Part shown: positions 28,967 to 36,915 of the stretch, in pieces | Position numbering within the stretch: position 1 is the first letter of the stretch | Layout of the letters: each line of letters starts with the position of its first letter | Source of the DNA: Ideonella dechloratans | GTDB taxonomy: Bacteria > Pseudomonadota > Gammaproteobacteria > Burkholderiales > Burkholderiaceae_C | DNA length: 64,000 nt | Direction: 5' to 3' | NCBI RefSeq assembly: GCF_021049305.1 | Contig: NZ_CP088081.1 | Coordinates: 1 to 64,000, forward strand | The notes under the pieces: generated by a model | What the model was told of the DNA's origin: nothing | The model's input: the letters and a program-made list of their open reading frames with translations, nothing else | Databases searched by the model: none | Program-made: the position numbers and the translations under genes

Positions 28967-29893
28967 TCAGTCCGGCCGCCGCGCCACCAGCACCTTGAGC
29001 GAGCGCGTCTCGTCCGCATCGGCAAAGGCCGCCGGGTTGGGCAGGCGCTCGGTGACCTGCAGGGTGGGCGCGTGCTCGGCCACCCAGGCGCGCAGCTCGG
29101 CCTCGGTGCGCTTGGGCGAGTTCAGGCACAAGAGGGCCTGGCCGCCGGGCGTCAGCAGCTCGGGCAGGCGGCGCAGCAGGCGGGGGTAGTCCTTCTCGGC
29201 CACGAAGCTGCCCTTCTGGTAGCTGGGCGGGTCGGCGATGACCAGGTCGTAGGGCCCGCCGCGGCCCACCTTGCCCCAGCTGCTGAACAGGTCGTGCGGC
29301 AGGAAGCTGGCCCCGGCTGTCAGGCCGTTGAGGGCGTGGTTGGCCTTGCCGATGCCCAGGGCGCCGGCGGCCATGTCCACATTGACCACCCGGCCGGCGC
29401 CGCCCTGCAGGGCCGCCACCGAGAAGGCGCAGGTGTAGGCGAAGAGATTGAGCACGGTCAAGCCGGGCCGGGCGGCGGCCTGGGCCCGCACCCAGCGCCG
29501 GCCCTCGGCCATGTCCAGGAACAGGCCATGGTTGAAGCCGCGCAGCAGGTGCACCTTGTAGCGGGCGCCGTCTTCGGCCACGGTATGGGGCTCAGGCACG
29601 CTGCCGCTGAGCAGGCGGGTCTGGGCCCGCACCTCGTCACGCTGCTGGAAGACCAGGTTCAGGGTCTGGCCGGGCGCCACCTCGGCCCAGCGCCGCGCGA
29701 GGGCGGCCTGGACGGTGGCCAGCGTGGCCTCGTCCACCGGGGCGAAGCAGGTCAGCAGCCAGACCGGCGGGTAGGCGTCCAGGGTCCAGTCCTCGCAGCC
29801 GGGATGGCGGCCGCCGCGGCCGTGGAAGAGGCGCTGGGCGGTGTCCACCGGTTCAAGGTGGGCGATGGTGTCGAGCAGGGCAGACAGGTTCAA
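28967..29893 (-). CDS. Class I SAM-dependent methyltransferase, RlmI/RlmK-like
   Basis: 308 residues. The AdoMet-binding region is VLNLFAYTCAFSVAALQGGA, and the catalytic loop reads YDLVIADPPSYQKGSF, the pattern of the COG1092 rRNA cytosine methyltransferases. It lacks the PUA domain of RlmI, so the target may differ. The first codon is TTG (29893); no in-frame ATG occurs for over 160 residues, so TTG or another rare start must be used. It is divergent from the small secreted protein at 30005. Confidence 0.78.
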   Translation of the reverse strand: MNLSALLDTIAHLEPVDTAQRLFHGRGGRHPGCEDWTLDAYPPVWLLTCFAPVDEATLATVQAALARRWAEVAPGQTLNLVFQQRDEVRAQTRLLSGSVPEPHTVAEDGARYKVHLLRGFNHGLFLDMAEGRRWVRAQAAARPGLTVLNLFAYTCAFSVAALQGGAGRVVNVDMAAGALGIGKANHALNGLTAGASFLPHDLFSSWGKVGRGGPYDLVIADPPSYQKGSFVAEKDYPRLLRRLPELLTPGGQALLCLNSPKRTEAELRAWVAEHAPTLQVTERLPNPAAFADADETRSLKVLVARRPD

Positions 29894-30004
29894 GACAGCT
29901 TCGGGGCGAGTTTGAAGAAATTGTCGTCGAGAGGGTCAACCGGCGGTTTTCGGGCCTCGTTGAGCACTCATCTTCAACCCACGGACTCCAACGTCCCTGT
30001 CATC

Positions 30005-30205
30005 ATGACCAAGCTGTTCGCTGCCCTGATCGCCACCGTGTTCGCCGCCGGCGCCTTTGCCGCGGATGCTCCTGCCACCGACGCCGCTGCTGCGCCGGCC
30101 GCCGCCGCTTCCGCCACCAAGCACAAGGTTGCCAAGAAGAAGCACGTGGTCAAGAAGAAGGCCGCCGCCAAGGCCGAAGCCGCCGCTCCCGCCGCGTCCA
30201 AGTGA
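30005..30205 (+). CDS. Small secreted Ala/Lys-rich protein
   Basis: 66 residues. A clear signal peptide (MTKLFAALIATVFAAGAFA) is followed by an Ala-rich part and a lysine-rich stretch, ATKHKVAKKKHVVKKKAAAK. Similar short proteins occur near-universally in this bacterial group, but I know no function; the strong positive charge suggests binding to polyanions, such as nucleic acid or cell-wall polymers. A strong intrinsic terminator follows at 30254, which supports a real monocistronic gene. Confidence 0.7.
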   Translation: MTKLFAALIATVFAAGAFAADAPATDAAAAPAAAASATKHKVAKKKHVVKKKAAAKAEAAAPAASK

Positions 30206-30253
30206 TCGGCTGAACAGCCTGTCTCTCGCAGGTCTTCGGACCTGCCACGCACG

Positions 30254-30280
30254 AGCCCCCGGTCCCCCGGGGGCTTTTTT
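30254..30280 (+). terminator. Rho-independent terminator
   Basis: A perfect 9-base stem (AGCCCCCGG / CCGGGGGCT, 30254-30262 and 30267-30275), a four-base loop TCCC and a run of six T form a textbook terminator 49 bases after the small secreted protein gene. Confidence 0.92.
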
Positions 30281-30312
30281 GTTGGCTCTGCGGGTGCGGC
30301 GCGCCGTCGGCC

Positions 30313-31101
30313 TCAGGGCGTGGGCGTCCCCGCCACGCTGGCAGTGCGGGCGCCGCGCGCCGCTTCCACCAGAAAGTTGACCGACTGCACGATGGCGTCC
30401 TTGGTCACCGCCTCCAGGTTGGTGCCCTTGAGGCTGGACAGGGAGCCGCCGAAGCCGCCGATGGTGCCGCCCACGGCGCCACCGCCGAAGCCGCCGACCG
30501 AGAAGGAGCTGTCCTCGGTGGAGGCGGTGGCGCGCTTGGAGGCCACGACCTTGGCGGTCTCCACGCGCACCAGCTTCATGTCCAGGGCCACCGCGGCCTT
30601 CTGGGTCTTGGTGCCGATGGAGCCGACGAAAGGCAGCAGGCCGGCACCGAAGCTCTTGTTCTCGGTGCTGACGTCGATCTGCGTCACCGCGCCGGAGATC
30701 AGGAACTCGGCCTGCTGGGTCTGCACCTTCTTGCCGGCCAGTTCCAGTTCCTTGGCGATCTCGTCGAGCTGCTCGCGGTCCTGCACCTCGAAGCAACCGC
30801 TTTCGGACAGGGCCGTCACCAGCACGTCCTTGATGCCGTCGGCGATGCCGCTGACATTGCTCAGCCCGCCGTTGGCCGCATTGGCCATCTGCAGCAGGGC
30901 GGCCAGACCGCTGGCCCCCGCGCCGCCGTTGTTGCCGTTGTTGCAGTTGGCGGCCTTGCACTGCATCTTGCCCACCATCACGGAGGCCACCGGCGCATCG
31001 CAATGGGCCAGGGTGGGCGGGGGCGGGGCGTCGGCAGCCCAGGCCAGCGGAGCGGCGATCGACAATGTGGCCACGCACGCCAGGCGGATCTTCGAGTTCA
31101 T
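30313..31101 (-). CDS. CsgG/curli-assembly-like periplasmic protein
   Basis: About 262 residues. The signal peptide ends near PLAWA. The protein then follows the CsgG-family layout, with ESGCFEVQDREQLDEIAKEL and a gly-rich tail before LEAVTKDAIVQSVNFLVE. There is no lipobox cysteine, unlike CsgG itself. An odd Cys/Asn-rich segment MQCKAANCNNGNNGG lies near residue 50. Related proteins are envelope factors (LpoB, CsgG), but no curli genes are nearby. The start is 31101 or 31110; I prefer 31101 for the spacing from AAGG. Confidence 0.75.
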   Translation of the reverse strand: MNSKIRLACVATLSIAAPLAWAADAPPPPTLAHCDAPVASVMVGKMQCKAANCNNGNNGGAGASGLAALLQMANAANGGLSNVSGIADGIKDVLVTALSESGCFEVQDREQLDEIAKELELAGKKVQTQQAEFLISGAVTQIDVSTENKSFGAGLLPFVGSIGTKTQKAAVALDMKLVRVETAKVVASKRATASTEDSSFSVGGFGGGAVGGTIGGFGGSLSSLKGTNLEAVTKDAIVQSVNFLVEAARGARTASVAGTPTP

Positions 31102-31223
31102 TCTTCTCATCCTTGGGGTTGGGGGTTGTCAGCCGGTGCAGGCAAGCGCCGGAACCGTGCCCTTCACGTTATCGACACATCCACATACAAATTGAGCTGC
31201 CCCACCCGGCAGCACGCTGCCCG

Positions 31224-31595
31224 ATGAAAACCGATGCCGACCCCTTGCGCTGGGAGACCCTGCCCCAGCGCCTGCGCGATTTCGCTGCCGAGCGCGCCTG
31301 GCAGCCCTTCCATTCGCCCAAGAACCTGGCCTCGGCGCTGATCGTGGAGGCGGGCGAGTTGCTGGAGCACTTCCAGTGGCTGACCGAGGACCAGAGCCGC
31401 GCCCTGGCCCGGCCGGGGCCCGCCAAGGACGCGGTGGCCGCCGAGATGGCCGACGTGCTGCTCTACCTGGTGCAGCTGGCCAGCGCGCTGGAGGTGGACC
31501 TGCTGGACGCGGCCGCCCGCAAGATGGTGGTCAACGCCGCCAAGTACCCGGTGGAGAAGGCGCGCGGGCGGGCCGACCGGGCCAGCGAGCTGTGA
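31224..31595 (+). CDS. MazG-like nucleotide pyrophosphohydrolase (RS21-C6/dCTPase type)
   Basis: About 123 residues. The all-alpha NTP pyrophosphatase fold shows the metal motifs EAGELLEHFQWL and EMADVLLYLVQLA, which bind Mg for hydrolysis of (d)NTPs to monophosphates. Such small proteins cleanse dCTP or modified nucleotides. The ATG at 31224 begins the family region; the frame extends upstream to 31065 without support. Its 3' end overlaps the convergent DUF2917 gene by 65 bases. Confidence 0.88.
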   Translation: MKTDADPLRWETLPQRLRDFAAERAWQPFHSPKNLASALIVEAGELLEHFQWLTEDQSRALARPGPAKDAVAAEMADVLLYLVQLASALEVDLLDAAARKMVVNAAKYPVEKARGRADRASEL

Positions 31596-31911
31596 GACGG
31601 CCCCACCCGCCGACCAGCCAGCCCCACAGCCGCGCCCCCAGCGGGGCCCGCCGCTGCAGCCGCAGCGTGGCGGCCGACAGGGCCTGCCACTGCCACTCGC
31701 CCGCGTCCTGCACGAGGTCCTGATGCCCCTCGGCCCAGACGGCCACCGGCTGCCACAGCCGTTCGCCCAGCCACTGGGCGGGCGGCCGGGCCTGCAGGCG
31801 CCCCCGGGCCAGCCAGAGCCGGTCGCCCCGGCGCAGCTGCAGGCTCAGGCACTGGCCGGCGGCCAGGGTGTGGGTGACGGTGGCGGGAGGGGTCAGGTCA
31901 TCGGGGTGCAT
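31531..31911 (-). CDS. DUF2917 domain protein
   Basis: About 126 residues. The centre has the DUF2917 pattern: TLAAGQCLSLQLRRGDRLWL, then DLVQDAGEWQWQALSAATLRL, a small beta-sandwich of unknown role. A basic C-terminal tail (WPGRPARAPSPPGTWRR) overlaps the MazG-like gene in antisense over 65 bases; its true end is certain from the stop, but the tail is probably not conserved. The start ATG at 31911 is 155 bases from the divergent MocR regulator, a pairing I recall as common in this order. Confidence 0.65.
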   Translation of the reverse strand: MHPDDLTPPATVTHTLAAGQCLSLQLRRGDRLWLARGRLQARPPAQWLGERLWQPVAVWAEGHQDLVQDAGEWQWQALSAATLRLQRRAPLGARLWGWLVGGWGRLTARWPGRPARAPSPPGTWRR

Positions 31912-32066
31912 GGCCTCCACTGTGCGCAGCCGGGCCGCGGCCCGGCAGGCACAGCCGCGCACGGGGCGCCCCGCAACAGCGGCCTTGCAGGCCATCTGTT
32001 CCGGTTCGATGCGCGACACTCTGTGCCTGTTGCGATGACCGCCCCGCCCGCACACTGGCCCGCGCC

Positions 32067-33485
32067 ATGAACCCGCTGTACCGCCGCATCGCCGACCAGT
32101 ACCGGTCGGCCATCCACGCCGGCTCGCTGCGCCCGGGCGACCGCTTCCCGTCGGTGCGCACGCTGATGCGCACCCACACCGTCAGCCTGTCGACCGCGCT
32201 GCAGGCCTGCCGCCAGCTGGAGGATGAAGGCTGGCTGGAGGCCCGCGCCCGCTCGGGCTACTTCGTGCAGCACCCGCGCCGGCGCGGCCTGCCCCCGGCC
32301 ACCGAGCAGGGCCTGCGGCCCATCGACCCGGCGGCCTATGTCGGCATCTCGGCCCATGTGTCGGAGATCCTGGCCCGCGGCCAGCGCCAGCCGGTGACGG
32401 CCAACCTGGCGCTGGCGGTGGCGCCCAGCGCCCTCTACCCGGGCGAGGCGCTCTCGCGCATCATGCAGCGCAAGCTGCGGCTGCAGCCCACCGCCCTGGT
32501 CAGCATGACCCGCCGGCACGGCCACCCGCTGCTGCGCGCCGCGCTGGCCCGACGGGTCCTGGCCCGCGGCGTTGCGGCCGCGCCGGAAGAGGTGGTCATC
32601 ACCCAGGGGGCCACCGAGGCCATGAACCTGGCGCTGCGGGCGGTGACCCAGCCCGGCGGCACGGTGGCGGTGGAGTCGCCCAGCTTCTACGGCCTGCTGC
32701 AGATCATCGAAGCCCTGGGCCTGCGCGCCATCGAGCTGCCCACCAGCCCGCGCGACGGCCTGTCGGTCGAGGCCCTGGCCTTCGCGCTGGACAGCGACCC
32801 GTCCATCCAGGCGGTCGCCGTCATGCCCACCCTGCACAACCCGCTGGGCTGCACCATGCCCGACGCGCGCAAGGCCGCCCTGGTGGCCCTGTGCGCCGAA
32901 CGCGGCGTGGCGCTGATCGAGGACGACATCTACGGCGAGATGAGCCCCCAGCCGGCGCGCCCGCTCAAGGCCTGGGACCGGGCCGGCGGCGTCATCCACT
33001 GCAACTCGCTGAGCAAGATCCTGGCGCCCGGCCTGCGCCTGGGCTGGATGCTGGCCGGGCGCTGGCAGGCCCGGGTGGAGATGCTCAAGTACACCCAGAG
33101 CCGCTTCCCGGAGGAGCTGCCCCAGGCCACGGTGGCGGAGTTCCTGGACAGCCCGGCCTACGACCGCCACCTGCGGCGCCTGAACGAGGCCCTGCGCCAG
33201 CACCGCGACGCCTATGCCGACCGCATCGCCACCCACTTCCCGCCCGGCACCCGGGTGACCCTGCCCGAGGGCGGCATGCTGCTGTGGCTGCAGTTGCCCG
33301 ACGGCGCCAGCGGCGACACCCTGTTCGACGCCGCGTTGGCCCGGGGCATCAAGATCGCGCCGGGCTCCATGTTCTCCACCGGCCGGCGCTACGACGGCTG
33401 CGTGCGCCTGAGCTGCGGCCGGGCCATGGACGAGGACGTGGACGCTGCCCTGCGCACGCTGGGCAGCCTGGTGCGGGGCGCCTGA
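32067..33485 (+). CDS. MocR-type GntR/aminotransferase regulator
   Basis: 472 residues. An N-terminal GntR winged helix (FPSVRTLMRTHTVSLSTALQ, about 28-47) is fused to a class I aminotransferase-fold domain. The PLP lysine is K317 in CNSLSKILAPG, and SCGRAM closes the fold. MocR regulators (PdxR, GabR, TauR) bind PLP and a ligand to switch transcription; no paired metabolic operon identifies the ligand. It diverges from a DUF2917 gene. The ATG at 32067 follows a gap of 155 bases holding the likely shared promoter. Confidence 0.92.
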   Translation: MNPLYRRIADQYRSAIHAGSLRPGDRFPSVRTLMRTHTVSLSTALQACRQLEDEGWLEARARSGYFVQHPRRRGLPPATEQGLRPIDPAAYVGISAHVSEILARGQRQPVTANLALAVAPSALYPGEALSRIMQRKLRLQPTALVSMTRRHGHPLLRAALARRVLARGVAAAPEEVVITQGATEAMNLALRAVTQPGGTVAVESPSFYGLLQIIEALGLRAIELPTSPRDGLSVEALAFALDSDPSIQAVAVMPTLHNPLGCTMPDARKAALVALCAERGVALIEDDIYGEMSPQPARPLKAWDRAGGVIHCNSLSKILAPGLRLGWMLAGRWQARVEMLKYTQSRFPEELPQATVAEFLDSPAYDRHLRRLNEALRQHRDAYADRIATHFPPGTRVTLPEGGMLLWLQLPDGASGDTLFDAALARGIKIAPGSMFSTGRRYDGCVRLSCGRAMDEDVDAALRTLGSLVRGA

Positions 33486-33504
33486 ACCGCCGCCGCAGAC
33501 CGGT

Positions 33505-33933
33505 TCAGGCCGAGGTGGCCGGTGCCGAGCAGGCGCAGGTCTCACCCGTGGTGTTGACCATGTGATCCGCCATGTCGGCAAAGGCCTTCTCCAGCACGGC
33601 CCGCAGCGGCGCATCGTCCACCGTCTCGGCCAGGGCCTGGCGCATGCACAGCATCCACTCGTCGCGCTCCACCGGCCCCACCCGGTAGGGCAGGTGGCGC
33701 ATGCGCAGGCGCGGGTGGCCCTTCTCGGCGGTGTACAGCGGCGGCCCGCCGAACCAGCCGCTGAGAAACTTGAGCAGGCTGTCGGCGCTGCCGGCCAGGC
33801 TCTCGGGGTGGATCTGCCGCACGGTGTAGGCCTCGGGCAACTCGTCCATCAGGGCGTAGAAGCGCTCGACCAGGCGGCGCACGCCGGCCTCGCCGCCCAG
33901 GCGGTCGTAGGGGCTCAGGGTGGGGGTGTTCAT
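33505..33933 (-). CDS. Group II truncated hemoglobin
   Basis: 142 residues of the 2-on-2 globin class. PYDRLGGEAGVRRLVERFY opens the fold; WFGGPPLY and the proximal heme histidine in RMRHLPYRV follow, then WMLCMRQAL. Group II globins bind oxygen and help remove nitric oxide or peroxide. The tail ends GETCACSAPATSA with an unusual CxC. Its ATG overlaps the stop of the flavoprotein gene by four bases, so the pair is coupled; the flavoprotein could be its reductase, which is inference. Confidence 0.92.
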   Translation of the reverse strand: MNTPTLSPYDRLGGEAGVRRLVERFYALMDELPEAYTVRQIHPESLAGSADSLLKFLSGWFGGPPLYTAEKGHPRLRMRHLPYRVGPVERDEWMLCMRQALAETVDDAPLRAVLEKAFADMADHMVNTTGETCACSAPATSA

Positions 33934-35078
33934 CGGTATTGCCTCAGGTAGTGGCGTTCAAAGCCGCGTTTGGCCCAGTGGAGCAGGCGGCTGGGTGGCA
34001 GCATCAGCTGGCGACGCTCGGTGCGCCAGATCAGGGTGCCGTGGTCGATCGCATCGACGATGCAGATCAGCTCCACCGGGAAGGTGGCCTGCGAAGGCCG
34101 GCCCGCCAGGTCGGCCAGCAGGTTGGTGGCCGCTGCCCGGGCCTGCAGATCGGCCATGTGGGCCTGCTTGGGCATCCAGTCGGGGCCGGGAAAGCTGCCC
34201 GAATCGCCCACCACCACGACCCGCTCGAAGCCGGGCACGCGGCACTGCGCGTCGGCCTGCAGCAAGCCGCCGGGCGAGCGCGGCAGCTCGGTGGCGTCGA
34301 ACCAGGCATTGCCGGTCATGCCCGGCATGAACAGGATCAGGTCGGCCCGGAAAGCCTCGCCCTCGGTCACCACCTGGTCAGCCTCGAGGCGGACCATCTT
34401 GTGGCCCAGCACCGTGCGGACGCCGCGCCGGGCCATCTCGCCCAGCAGGCGCTGCACGGCCTTCGGGCCCAGGCGGGCGCCGGGTTCGGCCGAGGGGTTG
34501 AAGAAGACCAGCTCGAAGCGGTCCCGCCGGCCCTCGCGCCGCAGCTGCTCGTCGATGCCGAACAGGAACTCGAACATCGGCCCGCCGCGCACCGCGCTGG
34601 GCTCCTTGGGGTTGCCGGCAAAGCCCACTGCAATGGTGCCGCCGAGCATTGCCCGCAAGCGGTCGCGGATGCGTTCGGCCGCCGCGATGCCCTCGCAGGG
34701 GGTGATGGCGTGCTCGATGCCGGGCAGCTTCTTGAGGAAGCGTCCGCCGGTGGCGATGACCAGGCCATCGTTGGCCAGCGGACCGGCGGTGGTCAGCACC
34801 GTGCGACCGCCATCGGCCAGACCGGTGACCTCGGCCGCCACATGCCGCACGCGCTGCCGCCGGAAGAAGTTCTCCAGCGGCACCACCAGATCCTCGCGCC
34901 GCCGCAGGCCGGCCGGGATCCAGATGATGCCGGGCAGGTAGTGCAGCTCGGCGCGCGGAGCGACCAGGGTGATCTCGGCATGCGGGTCCTGGCGGCGCAG
35001 GGCGCGGACGGTGGACAGGCCGGCAAAGCCGGCACCCAGCACGGTGATGCGGGTGGTGGGGATGGGCGTAGGCGTCAT
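33930..35078 (-). CDS. SQR/flavocytochrome-c-like FAD oxidoreductase
   Basis: 382 residues with two FAD/NAD-type Rossmann motifs: VLGAGFAGLSTVRALRR near the start, and VVVVGDSGSF later. The pattern is that of sulfide:quinone reductase relatives (YLPGIIWIPAGLRR). Two cysteines sit at SQR-like positions, C128 (TPCEG) and C339 (LICIVDA), but the middle catalytic cysteine of typical SQR is absent (AVRGGP in place of KCAGAP). It might transfer electrons from sulfide, NADH or another donor. It is the first gene of the pair with the truncated hemoglobin. Type II NADH dehydrogenase is the alternative. Confidence 0.78.
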   Translation of the reverse strand: MTPTPIPTTRITVLGAGFAGLSTVRALRRQDPHAEITLVAPRAELHYLPGIIWIPAGLRRREDLVVPLENFFRRQRVRHVAAEVTGLADGGRTVLTTAGPLANDGLVIATGGRFLKKLPGIEHAITPCEGIAAAERIRDRLRAMLGGTIAVGFAGNPKEPSAVRGGPMFEFLFGIDEQLRREGRRDRFELVFFNPSAEPGARLGPKAVQRLLGEMARRGVRTVLGHKMVRLEADQVVTEGEAFRADLILFMPGMTGNAWFDATELPRSPGGLLQADAQCRVPGFERVVVVGDSGSFPGPDWMPKQAHMADLQARAAATNLLADLAGRPSQATFPVELICIVDAIDHGTLIWRTERRQLMLPPSRLLHWAKRGFERHYLRQYR

Positions 35079-35368
35079 GGACGCCCCTTATCAAGCCCTG
35101 TGCCAGGCAGATCCGAGGAGGAAAAGCGTTTCGGTTCAAGCACTTGGATGCCCGACACCGAGAGGCGCCGCCCTGGCGGCCCACCCATCCGACAGCTGCG
35201 TCATGCCAGAAACTGCCAACAATGGCAGCCCTGTCATCCCCGGCACCGGCCCGCCCTGTGACGGAATGCGCGGCCCGGCCGGCGTGTGTTTCCCGACAGA
35301 TCCAAGGGTTAACCCTTGATGCCGGACAATCCCTGCACCCCCGACCGCAGTTCATCCGGGAGCCGCAC

Positions 35369-35698
35369 ATGCCGCCGACCCACCGTTCACTCTGGACCCG
35401 TTACCTCCTGCCCGTGGGCCTGATGCAGGCGCCGCAGGGGGACCTGTTCCTGCACCGCGCGATGCGGGTGGACAACCTGGATACCCTGCGCCGCTGGATG
35501 CCGCACTACGTCAAGGTGCACGGCGTGCTGGCCGGCCTGCTGACCGTGGCCATGTGCGCGGCCGTCAGCCTGGGCCTGCCCTTCTGGCTGAGCCTGCTGG
35601 GCGCCCTGGCCAATGCCGGCGAGCTGCTGCTGTTCATCGTCTTCGCCGGCCTGACCCTGGCACTGCGCCTGCCGGTGCCGCCCAGCGGCTGGCGCTGA
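35369..35698 (+). CDS. Small membrane protein
   Basis: About 109 residues. A short basic head (MPPTHRSLWTRYLLPVG) with a hydrophobic C-terminal half forms one hydrophobic segment around VLAGLLTVAMCAAVSLGLPF and a second at LLLFIVFAGLTLALRL. The ribosome site GGGAG lies six bases before the ATG. No family is recognised. It faces the convergent AraC gene, with 12 bases between stops. Confidence 0.6.
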   Translation: MPPTHRSLWTRYLLPVGLMQAPQGDLFLHRAMRVDNLDTLRRWMPHYVKVHGVLAGLLTVAMCAAVSLGLPFWLSLLGALANAGELLLFIVFAGLTLALRLPVPPSGWR

Positions 35699-35710
35699 AC
35701 CTCGTCGGAC

Positions 35711-36745
35711 TCAATCCACCCGCTGCCGGTACGCCCGGGGCGACACGCCCTCCCAGCGCTTGAAGGCCTGGGAGAAGCTGGAGAGGTCGGCAAAGCCCAG
35801 GCGATCGGCCACTTCGCCCAGGCTCAGGCGGGCATCGGCCAGCAGGGTCAGGGCCTGGGTCCGGCGGGCCTCGGCCTGCAGGGCCCGCAAGGAGGTGCCC
35901 TCGGCCTGCAGACGGCGCTTGAGGGTGCGCTCGCTCAGGTGCAGCTGGCGCGCCAGCGCCGCCAGTTCGCCGCGGCCCGGCGTGGCCCCCCGGCCGGCCA
36001 GGGCTTGGCGCACCTGCTGGGCGGTGCCCAGGCGGGCGCGGCGCTGTTCCAGCAGTTGGGCGCAGAGCTGTTCGCACTGCGCCAGCGTCAGCGCGTTGGC
36101 CTGGGGCAGCGGCCGGGCCAGCAGGCGCCGGTCGAAGGCCAGGCTGGTGTCCGGTGCGCCCCATTGCGGCACGGCGCCGGCGATGGGCTGGTCCAGCACC
36201 GGCGCCGGCCGGCCACGGGCGGCGGGGCGGGGCGCCTGCAGGCGCAGCCAGGCCAGCGGCACGTCGGCCCCGGCCACCTCCTGCAGCAGCACGGCCGCAC
36301 CGGCCAGGTCGCGCTCCACCAGGAAGCGCTGCAGCCCCGGGGCCACGTCCGGGGCGCCGAAGCCCAGCACGCCCAGCGGGCCCTCCTCGCGGTAGGCGAT
36401 GGTGGTGAAGGCATGGCTGAGCGCCAGGAAGCGCAGCGCCAGCGCCAGGGCATCGCCTGCCGTGGGGCAGGTGATGAGGCCATAGCCCCAGAGGCCGTAG
36501 TCGGAGAAGCGGTAGCGCGCACCCACCGCCAGACCCAGGCCCGGCGGATGCCCCAGGGCCTGCAGCAGCTGGGCCACCACGCGCAGCTCCTGGGCCGAGG
36601 ACAGCAGGGTGTCCGGATCGGCCAGCTGGGCCTCGCTCAGGCGGGTGCCGGCCAGCAGCGTCTCGGGCGCCAGCCCCTGCTCGCGGCCGAAGGCCAGCAT
36701 CAGCGCCACACTGGCGGGGCTGCGGTGGAAATCCCAGACGTTCAT
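35711..36745 (-). CDS. AraC-family regulator, OruR/VirS-like
   Basis: 344 residues. The N-terminal Arabinose_bd-type sensor (RYRFSDYGLWGYGLITCPT, then FTTIAYREEGPLGVLGFG) is followed by two helix-turn-helix motifs, LARQLHLSERTLKRRLQAEG and VADRLGFADLSSFSQAFKRW. It diverges, across 170 bases, from the aldehyde dehydrogenase-monooxygenase/esterase-SDR operon and is the obvious candidate regulator of it. The layout matches VirS beside the mymA operon in mycobacteria. Confidence 0.9.
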   Translation of the reverse strand: MNVWDFHRSPASVALMLAFGREQGLAPETLLAGTRLSEAQLADPDTLLSSAQELRVVAQLLQALGHPPGLGLAVGARYRFSDYGLWGYGLITCPTAGDALALALRFLALSHAFTTIAYREEGPLGVLGFGAPDVAPGLQRFLVERDLAGAAVLLQEVAGADVPLAWLRLQAPRPAARGRPAPVLDQPIAGAVPQWGAPDTSLAFDRRLLARPLPQANALTLAQCEQLCAQLLEQRRARLGTAQQVRQALAGRGATPGRGELAALARQLHLSERTLKRRLQAEGTSLRALQAEARRTQALTLLADARLSLGEVADRLGFADLSSFSQAFKRWEGVSPRAYRQRVD

Positions 36746-36915
36746 GGCGGACAGCAGGTCGGCGGCCCTCCAGACTTTCCCTGAAGGGCCATGAATTGGC
36801 CCAAATCATAAAGTGATCGGCCTCTTGGGCCCTGGGTGAAGACCCCTGCGGACCGCATCATCGCCGCCAGAAAAGCGAACGTGCGTTCGCCCGCCACACC
36901 GACCGGAGACCCGCC

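Noticed and set aside
35079..35368. A coding region between the SQR-like gene and the small membrane protein
   Set aside because: The plus-strand frame continues upstream from 35369 to 35144 but has no ribosome site and odd composition; the gap of 290 bases is probably a divergent promoter region, with nothing else recognised.
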